DNA of 44,699 nucleotides from Acidobacteriota bacterium (GTDB lineage: Bacteria; Acidobacteriota; Vicinamibacteria; Fen-336): the NCBI GenBank assembly GCA_022340585.1, contig JAJDNS010000104.1:1-44699 (forward strand). The letters run 5' to 3'. The translations under genes were made by a program, and so were the position numbers. This document shows positions 39,666-44,699 of this stretch, piece after piece. The notes beneath the pieces were generated by a model. It did not search any database. It was given only the letters and a program-made list of their open reading frames with translations, and had not been told where the DNA came from. Each line of letters opens with the position of its first letter. The first letter of the stretch is position 1.

Positions 39666-40088
39666 TCAACGGCGCTCCTGGGCCCGGGCCTGGCGGGCGG
39701 GGACGGTCTCGTCGGCGACGAGCGCCCCCGGGGGCAGCGGCGGGGGCACCTCCACCACGATGGACTGCTCGGGGGCCGGCGCCTCGAGGCCGAGGTCGCG
39801 GGTGGCGATGGTCTCCACCCGGCTCAGGTTCTCGAGAGCCGACTTCTCCAGGTTCAGCTTGCGCTGCTCCTCGAGGAGACGCTCCTTCTCCCGGTCGAGG
39901 TCGATGGCGGTCTGCCCGGCCCGGCGGATCTCCAGGGCCGGCCAGGCGTACAGCCCCGCGGCCCCCGCGATCACCGCGACGAGGAGGATCAGCCACCAGA
40001 TCTCCCGCCGGCTCCGCGGGTCCACCTCGCGCACCACCCGCGAGTTGTCGATGGGCTTGCCGAGACGAACGACGCCTTCGTCCCTCAT
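39666..40088 (-). CDS. ftsL: FtsL-like cell division protein
   Basis: A 140-residue bitopic protein with a polar N-terminus, one membrane helix (about 31-51) and a periplasmic coiled coil (DLDREKERLLEEQRKLNLEKSALE region), then a proline-rich tail of about 35 residues. This fits FtsL, which forms a complex with FtsB and FtsQ; the family has low sequence identity, so the call rests on fold pattern and position between rsmH and ftsI. The ATG overlaps the rsmH stop (ATGA). Confidence 0.85.
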   Translation of the reverse strand: MRDEGVVRLGKPIDNSRVVREVDPRSRREIWWLILLVAVIAGAAGLYAWPALEIRRAGQTAIDLDREKERLLEEQRKLNLEKSALENLSRVETIATRDLGLEAPAPEQSIVVEVPPPLPPGALVADETVPARQARAQERR

Positions 40089-41032
40089 GCCGCCTCCTCG
40101 CGATTCACGACGAGCGCGCGCAGACGGGCGCTGCGAGCGCGGGGGTTGGCCCGGGTCTCGGCCTCGGAAGGCCGCACCGGCTTCTTCGTGAGCTGCCGAC
40201 AGCCCCGTCGGGAGAGGTCACGGAAGGCGTTCTTCACCGCCCGGTCCTCGAGGCTGTGGAAGGCGATCACCGCCATGCGGCCCTCGGGGGCCAGGCAACC
40301 GGCGATCCGCTCGAGCGCCTCGCCCAGCCCCTCGAGCTCGCGGTTCACGTAGATGCGCAGGGCCTGGAAGGTGCGGGTCGCAGGGTGGATCCCGCCGCGG
40401 CGGGCGCCGCGGGGGGTCGCCGGATGCAGCCCTCGCCGGGCGCCCCGGGGGGCGCCGCTGCGGGTGGCGCGGCGCACGATCTCCGCCAGCTCGGCGGTGG
40501 TGCGGAGGGGGGCGCGCTCGCGGGATCGCACGATGGCCCGGGCGATGCGGCGGGACTTTCGCTCCTCGCCGTAGGCGTAGATGAGATCCGCGAGCTCCTT
40601 CTCGGGCAGGTGGTTCACCACGTCGGCGGCGGTGGGCCCTTCGCGCCGGTCCATCCGCATGTCGAGGGGACCGTCGGACTGGAAGCTGAAGCCGCGCTCC
40701 GGGTCGTCGAGCTGGGCCGAGGAGATGCCGAGGTCGAGGAGGACGCCGTCCGCGCGCTCTTCACCGAGCCGCTGGGGAATCTCACGATAGTCACCGGCGT
40801 CGAGTCGCACGCGGTCGCCGAAGCCTCCGAGTGCGGTTCGGGCCCGCTCGAGGGTCTCGGTGTCCCGGTCCAGGCCGAGGAGCCGGCCGTCGGGAGCGCT
40901 CGCGCGCAGCAGTGCCGCCGCGTGGCCACCGAGGCCCACGGTGCCGTCCACCCAGAGGCCGCCCGGTCTCACCGCGAGGAGCTCCAGGGTCTCGGCGAGA
41001 AGAACGCTGACGTGACCTGCATCAGATCCCAT
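40085..41032 (-). CDS. rsmH: 16S rRNA (cytosine-1402 N4)-methyltransferase RsmH
   Basis: SAM-dependent methyltransferase modifying the P-site base C1402 of 16S rRNA. The 315-residue protein has GHVSVLLAETLELL, the SAM-binding motif DGTVGLGGHAAALL, LLDLGISSAQLDDPERGFSF, the GPLDMRMD loop and FHSLEDRAVK. The HPATRTFQALRIYVN motif is preceded by an extra near-copy: residues 194-206 and 207-219 both read PRGARRG then HPAT, a tandem duplication not usual in the family. The start overlaps the mraZ end by 11 nt. Confidence 0.95.
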   Translation of the reverse strand: MGSDAGHVSVLLAETLELLAVRPGGLWVDGTVGLGGHAAALLRASAPDGRLLGLDRDTETLERARTALGGFGDRVRLDAGDYREIPQRLGEERADGVLLDLGISSAQLDDPERGFSFQSDGPLDMRMDRREGPTAADVVNHLPEKELADLIYAYGEERKSRRIARAIVRSRERAPLRTTAELAEIVRRATRSGAPRGARRGLHPATPRGARRGGIHPATRTFQALRIYVNRELEGLGEALERIAGCLAPEGRMAVIAFHSLEDRAVKNAFRDLSRRGCRQLTKKPVRPSEAETRANPRARSARLRALVVNREEAA

Positions 41033-41462
41033 GCTCCGCGAGGAGCCTCCCGTCCTCGTCCGTGAAGGGTTCCTTCTTGAACCGGTCGCGCAGGCGCTTG
41101 AGGTTCCACACCGCGAGGTGGTTCTGCTGTCCGAGGACGTTCACGTCGCCGACCATGGCCGCGCTCTCACGGAGCAGCTGGGGAATCAGGACCCGACCCT
41201 GACGATCCATCGCCGCCGCCTGGCCGTAGAAGTTGACGCGCTCGACGAAGCGTTGCTTCGCGGGGAGAGAGTTCGGCACCTCGGCGAGCTTCCGCTCGAT
41301 CTCGAGCCACACCGCCATCGGGTACACCCGGGCGGACTCGCCGGTGACGCTCGTGACGAAGAGCTCGCTCCCCCACTGGGCCTCCACGATGGCGCGGAAG
41401 CTGTTGGGGACCTTCAGCCGGCCCTTGTCATCGATGCGCGTCGGATGGCTTCCCCTCAGCAC
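41022..41462 (-). CDS. mraZ: Transcriptional regulator MraZ (operon copy)
   Basis: DNA-binding regulator that represses the dcw operon in the bacteria studied. The 146-residue protein has two SpoVT-AbrB-like halves, each with the DxxxR signature: IDDKGRLKVPNSFR and MDRQGRVLIPQLLR. GTG 41462 matches the family N-terminus (normally M-F-R-G-S-Y); GTG 41474 and an earlier frame to 41534 are possible. It is the first gene of the operon and lies downstream of three GTGG boxes and a strong promoter. Confidence 0.93.
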   Translation of the reverse strand: MLRGSHPTRIDDKGRLKVPNSFRAIVEAQWGSELFVTSVTGESARVYPMAVWLEIERKLAEVPNSLPAKQRFVERVNFYGQAAAMDRQGRVLIPQLLRESAAMVGDVNVLGQQNHLAVWNLKRLRDRFKKEPFTDEDGRLLAEHGI

Positions 41463-41520
41463 GCCGACACCCACCTCGCTCGAATGGACCACTCTGCCCA
41501 CACGATGTGGGCTGGAGGGA

Positions 41521-41544
41521 CCACTTCTCTCCACAAAAATCCAC
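41521..41544 (-). promoter_or_regulatory. Putative MraZ operator, three GTGG boxes at 10-bp period
   Basis: Read on the minus strand, GTGG occurs at 41544, 41534 and 41524, exactly 10 bp apart, in GTGGATTTTT, GTGGAGAGAA and GTGGTCCCTC. The first box begins 4 nt after the -10 hexamer. MraZ proteins are known to bind direct repeats with 10-bp spacing (TGGGN with 5-nt gaps in E. coli, AAAGTG[T/G] in mycoplasmas). Extra GTGG copies at 41501, 41492 and 41474 are less regular. Confidence 0.75.
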
Positions 41545-41548
41545 CCGG

Positions 41549-41577
41549 AGTCTAGACACCCCGCCGAAGGCTGTCAA
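41549..41577 (-). promoter_or_regulatory. Main dcw operon promoter
   Basis: TTGACA (41572-41577) and TAGACT (41549-41554) with a 17-nt spacer on the minus strand, a very good sigma-70 match. The predicted start lies near 41542, at the first MraZ box, giving a leader of about 80 nt before mraZ. Confidence 0.75.
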
Positions 41578-41589
41578 GCCGAAAGTCAA

Positions 41590-42105
41590 CTAGCGGTTGG
41601 GTTTCGCCTGTGGAAGGGTGGTGTCCGAATCGGGGTCAGCACGCGACGGAGCCGGCTCATTTGGGGTGGCCGGTGGAAGAGGCCACTGTATGTCGAGGGA
41701 GACGTCGTCGAGAAGCCGCTCCGACTCACGCACGAAGCCCTCCCAGGAGTCGGGGGACCAGATCTCGAAACGGTTCAGGACCCCCACCACAACCGCGTCG
41801 CGCACGAGGTCCGCCGACTCGCGCAACGCCGGCGGCAGGAGGATCCGCCCCTGCACGTCGATCTCACAGTCTGCCGCCCGGCTCAGGAGAAGGCGCGTGA
41901 GAGCCTTGACCTGCTTGCTGAAAGCGGGCAGCACGCTCAGCTGGCCCTCGAGCCGAGCCCACTCCGCCGGCGGGTAGACGGCCAGGCACTGGTCGAGGAG
42001 CGTGACCACGACCGCCGCCTCGTCGCGCAACGTGCGGCGAAATGCCGCCGGCACCGGGAGCCGGCCCTTGGTGTCGATGCGGTGGCGATAAGTCCCTTTG
42101 AACAC
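41590..42105 (-). CDS. mraZ: Second MraZ regulator
   Basis: A second complete MraZ of 171 residues. Both DNA-binding signatures are intact (RIDTKGRLPVPAAFRR and EIDVQGRILLPPALR), so it is not a decayed copy. It differs from its neighbour by a C-terminal tail of about 30 residues rich in Pro, Asp and Ser (after DIQWPLPP). GTG 42105 gives the family start (VFKGTYRHRID); the frame extends to GTG 42138, but that region is the operator array. Its TAG lies 12 nt before the -35 of the dcw promoter, so it can be transcribed separately or read through. It could form mixed rings with, or compete with, the other MraZ; that is inference. Confidence 0.88.
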   Translation of the reverse strand: MFKGTYRHRIDTKGRLPVPAAFRRTLRDEAAVVVTLLDQCLAVYPPAEWARLEGQLSVLPAFSKQVKALTRLLLSRAADCEIDVQGRILLPPALRESADLVRDAVVVGVLNRFEIWSPDSWEGFVRESERLLDDVSLDIQWPLPPATPNEPAPSRADPDSDTTLPQAKPNR

Positions 42106-42120
42106 AGCGAGCTGAAAGTC

Positions 42121-42150
42121 TTCCACACTTTCTTCCACTTTTCCACACTT
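42121..42150 (-). promoter_or_regulatory. Putative MraZ operator of the second mraZ
   Basis: Three consecutive 10-bp units on the minus strand, AAGTGTGGAA, AAGTGGAAGA and AAGTGTGGAA (42150-42121). They match the AAAGTG[T/G] boxes known from mycoplasma MraZ. The first GTG begins 4 nt after the proposed -10, exactly as in the operon-proximal array. Confidence 0.72.
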
Positions 42151-42152
42151 CG

Positions 42153-42181
42153 ATCATCCCGAGTCCGCATCGTTCTGTCGT
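42153..42181 (-). promoter_or_regulatory. Possible promoter of the second mraZ
   Basis: ACGACA (42176-42181) and GATGAT (42153-42158) with 17-nt spacing, each 4 of 6 to consensus. It is weak by sequence, but its position relative to the three boxes is the same as in the strong dcw promoter. Confidence 0.4.
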
Positions 42182-42193
42182 CGGACTCGGGAT
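42156..42193. repeat. Perfect 12-bp inverted repeat between mraZ and folC
   Basis: ATCCCGAGTCCG (42156-42167) and CGGACTCGGGAT (42182-42193) with a 14-nt loop. It spans the proposed promoter of the second mraZ, so it could be an operator or an mRNA hairpin. No T-run follows on either strand. Confidence 0.65.
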
Positions 42194-42370
42194 CCCTTCT
42201 CCTTCAACCCCCCGAATCCTCTGCCCTTCGCCACCAGGCTCGCCTCCTCCTGCTCCGTTCCCTCGCCCGTCAGCCTCACCCCACCCACCCGCCTCGTCTG
42301 TCGCTTCCCCTCCCCTCTGAGGTCGTCACTCCCACCCTTCGACCCACCCGCCCGCCCGAAGCCCCGCCCA
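42194..42370. other. Non-coding polypyrimidine region
   Basis: Part of the 367-nt gene-free gap between the second mraZ and folC. The plus strand is overwhelmingly C and T with few G or A. No credible gene, tRNA or terminator is seen. The rest of the gap holds the MraZ array, the inverted repeat and the folC repeats listed separately. Confidence 0.6.
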
Positions 42371-42442
42371 CCGCAGCTCATGAGGAAATCCGGCAACTCA
42401 TCCACCAAAACCGGCAGCTCATGAGAAAAACCGACAACTCGG
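42371..42442 (+). repeat. Four imperfect ~20-bp tandem repeats upstream of folC
   Basis: Units beginning CCGCAGCTCAT (42371), CCGGCAACTCAT (42390), CCGGCAGCTCAT (42411) and CCGACAACTC (42431) recur every 19-21 bp and are separated by A-rich spacers. Units 1 and 3 contain the perfect palindrome CTCATGAG (42377-42384 and 42418-42425), 41 bp apart, about four helical turns. This fits a regulator-binding array, but no regulator is known. Confidence 0.65.
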
Positions 42443-42455
42443 CCTCCCCACGCTG

Positions 42456-42461
42456 CTACCA
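42456..42461 (+). promoter_or_regulatory. -10-like element before folC
   Basis: TACCAT is 11 nt upstream of the folC ATG, and no ribosome-binding site lies between. A start about 7 nt downstream would leave a leader of roughly 5 nt. The upstream CCGACA at 42431 is spaced 19 nt, so support is modest. Confidence 0.35.
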
Positions 42462-42472
42462 TCCGCGCGCCC

Positions 42473-43768
42473 ATGCGTCCCTCCCACCCCCGCCGGCTCG
42501 CCGGTCTCTACCTCGCGCAGCGCACGCGCTTCGGGGTGAAGTTCGGCCTCGAGACCATGCACGCTCTCGTGGCCGAGCTCGGCCACCCCGAGCGTGCCTA
42601 CACCACGCTTCTCGTCTCGGGCACCAACGGCAAGGGCTCCGTCGTCGCCGGTGTCGACGCGGTGCTGCTCGCTTCGGGCCGCCGTGTCGGCCGCTACACC
42701 TCGCCCCACCTCGTGCGGGTCAACGAGCGCCTCGCGGTGAACGGACGGGACGTGACCGATCACGATTTCGAGATCGCCGTGCGCTCGGTGCGCGCCGCGG
42801 CGGAGCGACTGGTCCGCCGCGGCACCCTGGCCGCCCACCCCACGTTCTTCGAGGCGCTGACCGCCGCCGCCTTCGTGCACTTCCGCCGCAAGCGCGTCGA
42901 GGTGGCGGTGCTCGAGGTCGGTCTGGGGGCGCGGCTCGACGCCACCAACGTGGCCGACCCGATCGCGTCGGCGATCGTCAGCGTGGCCTTCGATCACCAG
43001 GTGTACCTGGGAAGGACACTGGCTTCGATCGCGAAGGAGAAGGCGGGCGTCGTGCGACGCGGGCGGCCCACCGTCGTCGGTCCGCTCACGGCCGCCGCCC
43101 TTCGCGCCGTTCGGACCGAGGCGCGGAGAAGCGGGGCGCGAGTCGTCGAGGCGACGCGCGGCTCCCGGGTCGTGACCCGGGACGACTCCGATCTCGTCGA
43201 CGTGCGCACGCCGGGCCGGTCCTACGAGGGGGTCCGCCCCTTTCCCGGCGCGCACCAGCACGACAACCTGCTCGTGGCCATCCGTTTGCTCGAGGAGGCG
43301 GAGGCCGCGGGGCTCGACGTCGACCTCGACACCGTCGGGCCAGCCATCTCGCGGGCCCGCTGGCCCGGGAGGCTCGAGTGGATCGACGGCGATCCCCCGC
43401 TCCTCCTCGACGGCGCCCACAACCCCGCCGGCGCGCGGGCCCTCGCCGCCTACCTCGAGGGACGCGGTCCCTTCGTCCTTCTCCTCGCCGCAATGAACGA
43501 CAAGGACGTCGCCGGCATTGCCCGGCCGCTGCTCCGCCACGCGGCGGAGGTGGTCCTCACCCGACCGCGCCTGCCGCGAGCGATGGATCCCGACGAGCTC
43601 GCCCGCCGGATCGGTGACGGTGCCGTCGGGGCGCGCCGCGAGCCCGGCGTCGCCCGAGCCCTCGCCCTCGCCCGCCGCCTGGCCCGGGCGCGCGGCACCC
43701 CGGTCGTCGTCGCCGGGACCCTGTTCCTCATCGGCGAGGTCAAGGGCCTCCTCGAACGACCGCGGTGA
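42473..43768 (+). CDS. folC: Dihydrofolate/folylpolyglutamate synthase FolC
   Basis: Adds glutamate to folates (and in many bacteria to dihydropteroate). The 431-residue Mur-ligase-type enzyme has the P-loop VSGTNGKGSVVAGV near residue 47, the folate-binding SPHLVRVNERLAVNG, HPTFFEALTAAAFVHF, EVGLGARLDATN, and the C-terminal DGAHNPAGARAL and AMNDKDV. ATG 42473 has no Shine-Dalgarno sequence but is only 11 nt from a -10-like TACCAT. It stands alone, divergent from the mraZ genes. Confidence 0.94.
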   Translation: MRPSHPRRLAGLYLAQRTRFGVKFGLETMHALVAELGHPERAYTTLLVSGTNGKGSVVAGVDAVLLASGRRVGRYTSPHLVRVNERLAVNGRDVTDHDFEIAVRSVRAAAERLVRRGTLAAHPTFFEALTAAAFVHFRRKRVEVAVLEVGLGARLDATNVADPIASAIVSVAFDHQVYLGRTLASIAKEKAGVVRRGRPTVVGPLTAAALRAVRTEARRSGARVVEATRGSRVVTRDDSDLVDVRTPGRSYEGVRPFPGAHQHDNLLVAIRLLEEAEAAGLDVDLDTVGPAISRARWPGRLEWIDGDPPLLLDGAHNPAGARALAAYLEGRGPFVLLLAAMNDKDVAGIARPLLRHAAEVVLTRPRLPRAMDPDELARRIGDGAVGARREPGVARALALARRLARARGTPVVVAGTLFLIGEVKGLLERPR

Positions 43769-43797
43769 GACCGGCGCCTACCGCGTGGCTCGTGGCC

Positions 43798-44337
43798 TCA
43801 GCGCGCGGCGGGCACGGGGTCGAGGAGCCCGCGGAAGTGGGCCAGCGCGTCGGCCGAGTCCCACTCGGCGGGGCCGATGGTGTGCTGGAGAAGAACGCCC
43901 GCCCGGTCGAGGACGAACGTCTCGGGGAAGCCGGTGGTCCGGTACGCGCTCGAGGCGACGCGGCCCCCGGGGTCGAGGAGCACGGGCAGGGACAGCCCGT
44001 ACCGCGTCACGAACTCCCGGAGGGCCTCCTCGTCCTCGTCGGTGGACACCGTCACCACCGCGAGGCCTTCGGGCCCGAGGGCGCGGTGCAGGCGCTCCAG
44101 CGACGGCATCTCGGCCACGCAGGGTGGGCACCAGGTGGCCCAGAAGTTCAGGACCACCACCTGGCCGCGGTAGGACGCGAGCTCCACCTCCTCGCCCCGG
44201 AGCGACGGCAGCCGGAAGCCCGGCGCCTCCGCCCCCTTCTTGAGCGCGTAGCCCTTCTGTCCGGCGAGGTGGACGTATCCAAAGGCCACCGCCACCACCA
44301 CCGCCACCAGGGCGATAGTCCGCAGAGCGTTCTTCAT
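43798..44337 (-). CDS. TlpA/ResA-like thiol-disulfide oxidoreductase
   Basis: A 179-residue protein with an N-terminal membrane anchor (about 6-23) and a periplasmic thioredoxin-like domain. The active site WATWCPPC near residue 72 is CxxC with Pro-Pro, typical of TlpA/ResA reductases that keep apocytochrome cysteines reduced. The cis-Pro loop (GFPETFVLD) is present. It could act with the ResB-CcsA system 40 kb away, but that is inference. ATG 44337 is chosen; TACAAT at 44347-44352 lies close upstream. Confidence 0.9.
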   Translation of the reverse strand: MKNALRTIALVAVVVAVAFGYVHLAGQKGYALKKGAEAPGFRLPSLRGEEVELASYRGQVVVLNFWATWCPPCVAEMPSLERLHRALGPEGLAVVTVSTDEDEEALREFVTRYGLSLPVLLDPGGRVASSAYRTTGFPETFVLDRAGVLLQHTIGPAEWDSADALAHFRGLLDPVPAAR

Positions 44338-44346
44338 CCTGCTTCG

Positions 44347-44352
44347 ATTGTA
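44347..44352 (-). promoter_or_regulatory. -10-like element before the TlpA-like gene
   Basis: TACAAT on the minus strand ends 9 nt before the ATG at 44337; a transcript from it would have a leader of only a few nt. No clear -35 is seen. Confidence 0.3.
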
Positions 44353-44371
44353 AGCGGTCGGCGGCGCCGGC

Positions 44372-44699
44372 TCACCGACGGGTCCAGGCGTCCCGGAAGA
44401 CGGTGGCCCGATCCACCCGGGGCCAGACGATCTCGTGACCGAGGCCCGGGCCCTCGGGGACGTCGATGGTGCCGTCCTTCGAGACCACGACCGGCGGGTC
44501 CACGAGGTCCTCCTCGTAGTAGCGCGCGCTGGCCGAGGTGTCCCCGGGGAGGGTGAATCCGGGCAGGGTCTGCAGGTGCACGTTGGTCCATCGCCCGATG
44601 CCCGACTCGACCATGCCGCCGCACCAGACCGGGGCCCCGGCCGCGACACACGCGTCGTGCACTCCGAGGGCGGCGGCCAGCCCGCCCACGCGCCCCACC
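44372..44699 (-). CDS. menC: o-Succinylbenzoate synthase / N-acylamino acid racemase-like, C-terminal part
   Basis: The C-terminal 109 or so residues of an enolase-superfamily enzyme; the gene runs past the right edge. RVGGLAAALGVHDAC, VWCGGMVESGIGR and LPGFTLPGDTSASARYYEEDLV match the MenC/NSAAR subgroup, which makes o-succinylbenzoate in menaquinone synthesis and may also racemise N-acylamino acids. The two activities cannot be told apart here, so the symbol is tentative. It precedes the TlpA-like gene on the same strand, with a 34-nt gap. Confidence 0.8.
   Translation of the reverse strand, partial: VGRVGGLAAALGVHDACVAAGAPVWCGGMVESGIGRWTNVHLQTLPGFTLPGDTSASARYYEEDLVDPPVVVSKDGTIDVPEGPGLGHEIVWPRVDRATVFRDAWTRR

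Noticed and set aside
40376..40453. A frameshift in rsmH explaining the odd loop
   Set aside because: The frame is continuous and the conserved motifs resume exactly; the oddity is an in-frame duplication.
41590..42105. The second mraZ as a pseudogene
   Set aside because: Full length, no frameshift, and both DNA-binding signatures are intact.

Overview
The window is 44.7 kb of very GC-rich chromosomal DNA with tightly packed, often overlapping genes and many GTG and TTG starts. It contains no phage, plasmid, CRISPR or toxin genes. A near-complete division and cell-wall (dcw) cluster, a MurE with the DNPR (meso-diaminopimelate) motif, system II cytochrome c biogenesis genes, and a REP-like repeat carrying the GGGGTCAGGTC terminus suggest an uncultured, Gram-negative-type, respiratory bacterium. 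Acidobacteriota, Myxococcota or Methylomirabilota are plausible phyla, but the sequence alone does not settle this.

Left part (1-10.7 kb): a RecB/Cas4-like nuclease cut by the window edge; a small repeat-rich lipoprotein; a leftward resB-ccsA-cupin operon for cytochrome c maturation; a divergent FHA-domain membrane protein coupled to a DUF971 protein; then a leftward group of a processive GT2 glycosyltransferase, an unrecognised 561-residue Rossmann protein and a translationally coupled CDF metal exporter.

Middle (10.8-21.8 kb): a rightward information-processing block of larB, mutS2, dnaG and rpoD, followed by a perfect hairpin, a CAU-anticodon tRNA, a zinc-ribbon coiled-coil protein and an RNase HI-like protein. 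A REP-like hairpin separates RNase H from the convergent pgeF and appears to supply the pgeF stop codon. Next come an AcpS-like gene that has lost both metal-binding acidic residues, coupled to a GH18-like barrel protein, and a small membrane protein.

Right part (21.8-44.7 kb): a leftward dcw operon in the order mraZ-rsmH-ftsL-ftsI-murE-murF-mraY-murD-ftsW-murG-murC-murB-ftsQ-ftsA-(zinc ribbon)-ftsZ-(zinc ribbon), followed by a B12-type radical SAM gene. Almost every junction overlaps or is within about 11 nt, so the cluster probably works as one long transcript covering the cytoplasmic and lipid-linked steps of peptidoglycan synthesis, septal synthesis and Z-ring formation. It is headed by a strong promoter (TTGACA-N17-TAGACT). 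A second, complete mraZ lies just upstream with its own promoter-like sequence. Both mraZ genes carry three GTG boxes at exact 10-bp spacing that begin 4 nt after the -10 hexamer, as expected of duplicated MraZ operators. Beyond it are a divergent folC with tandem repeats in its upstream region, a TlpA-like thioredoxin and the end of a menC-like gene.

The most noteworthy points are the duplicated mraZ genes with matching operator arrays, the two tiny cysteine-rich genes flanking ftsZ, the AcpS-like pseudoenzyme, the REP element that supplies a stop codon, and a duplicated loop inside RsmH. No wholly new multi-gene system could be demonstrated from the sequence alone.
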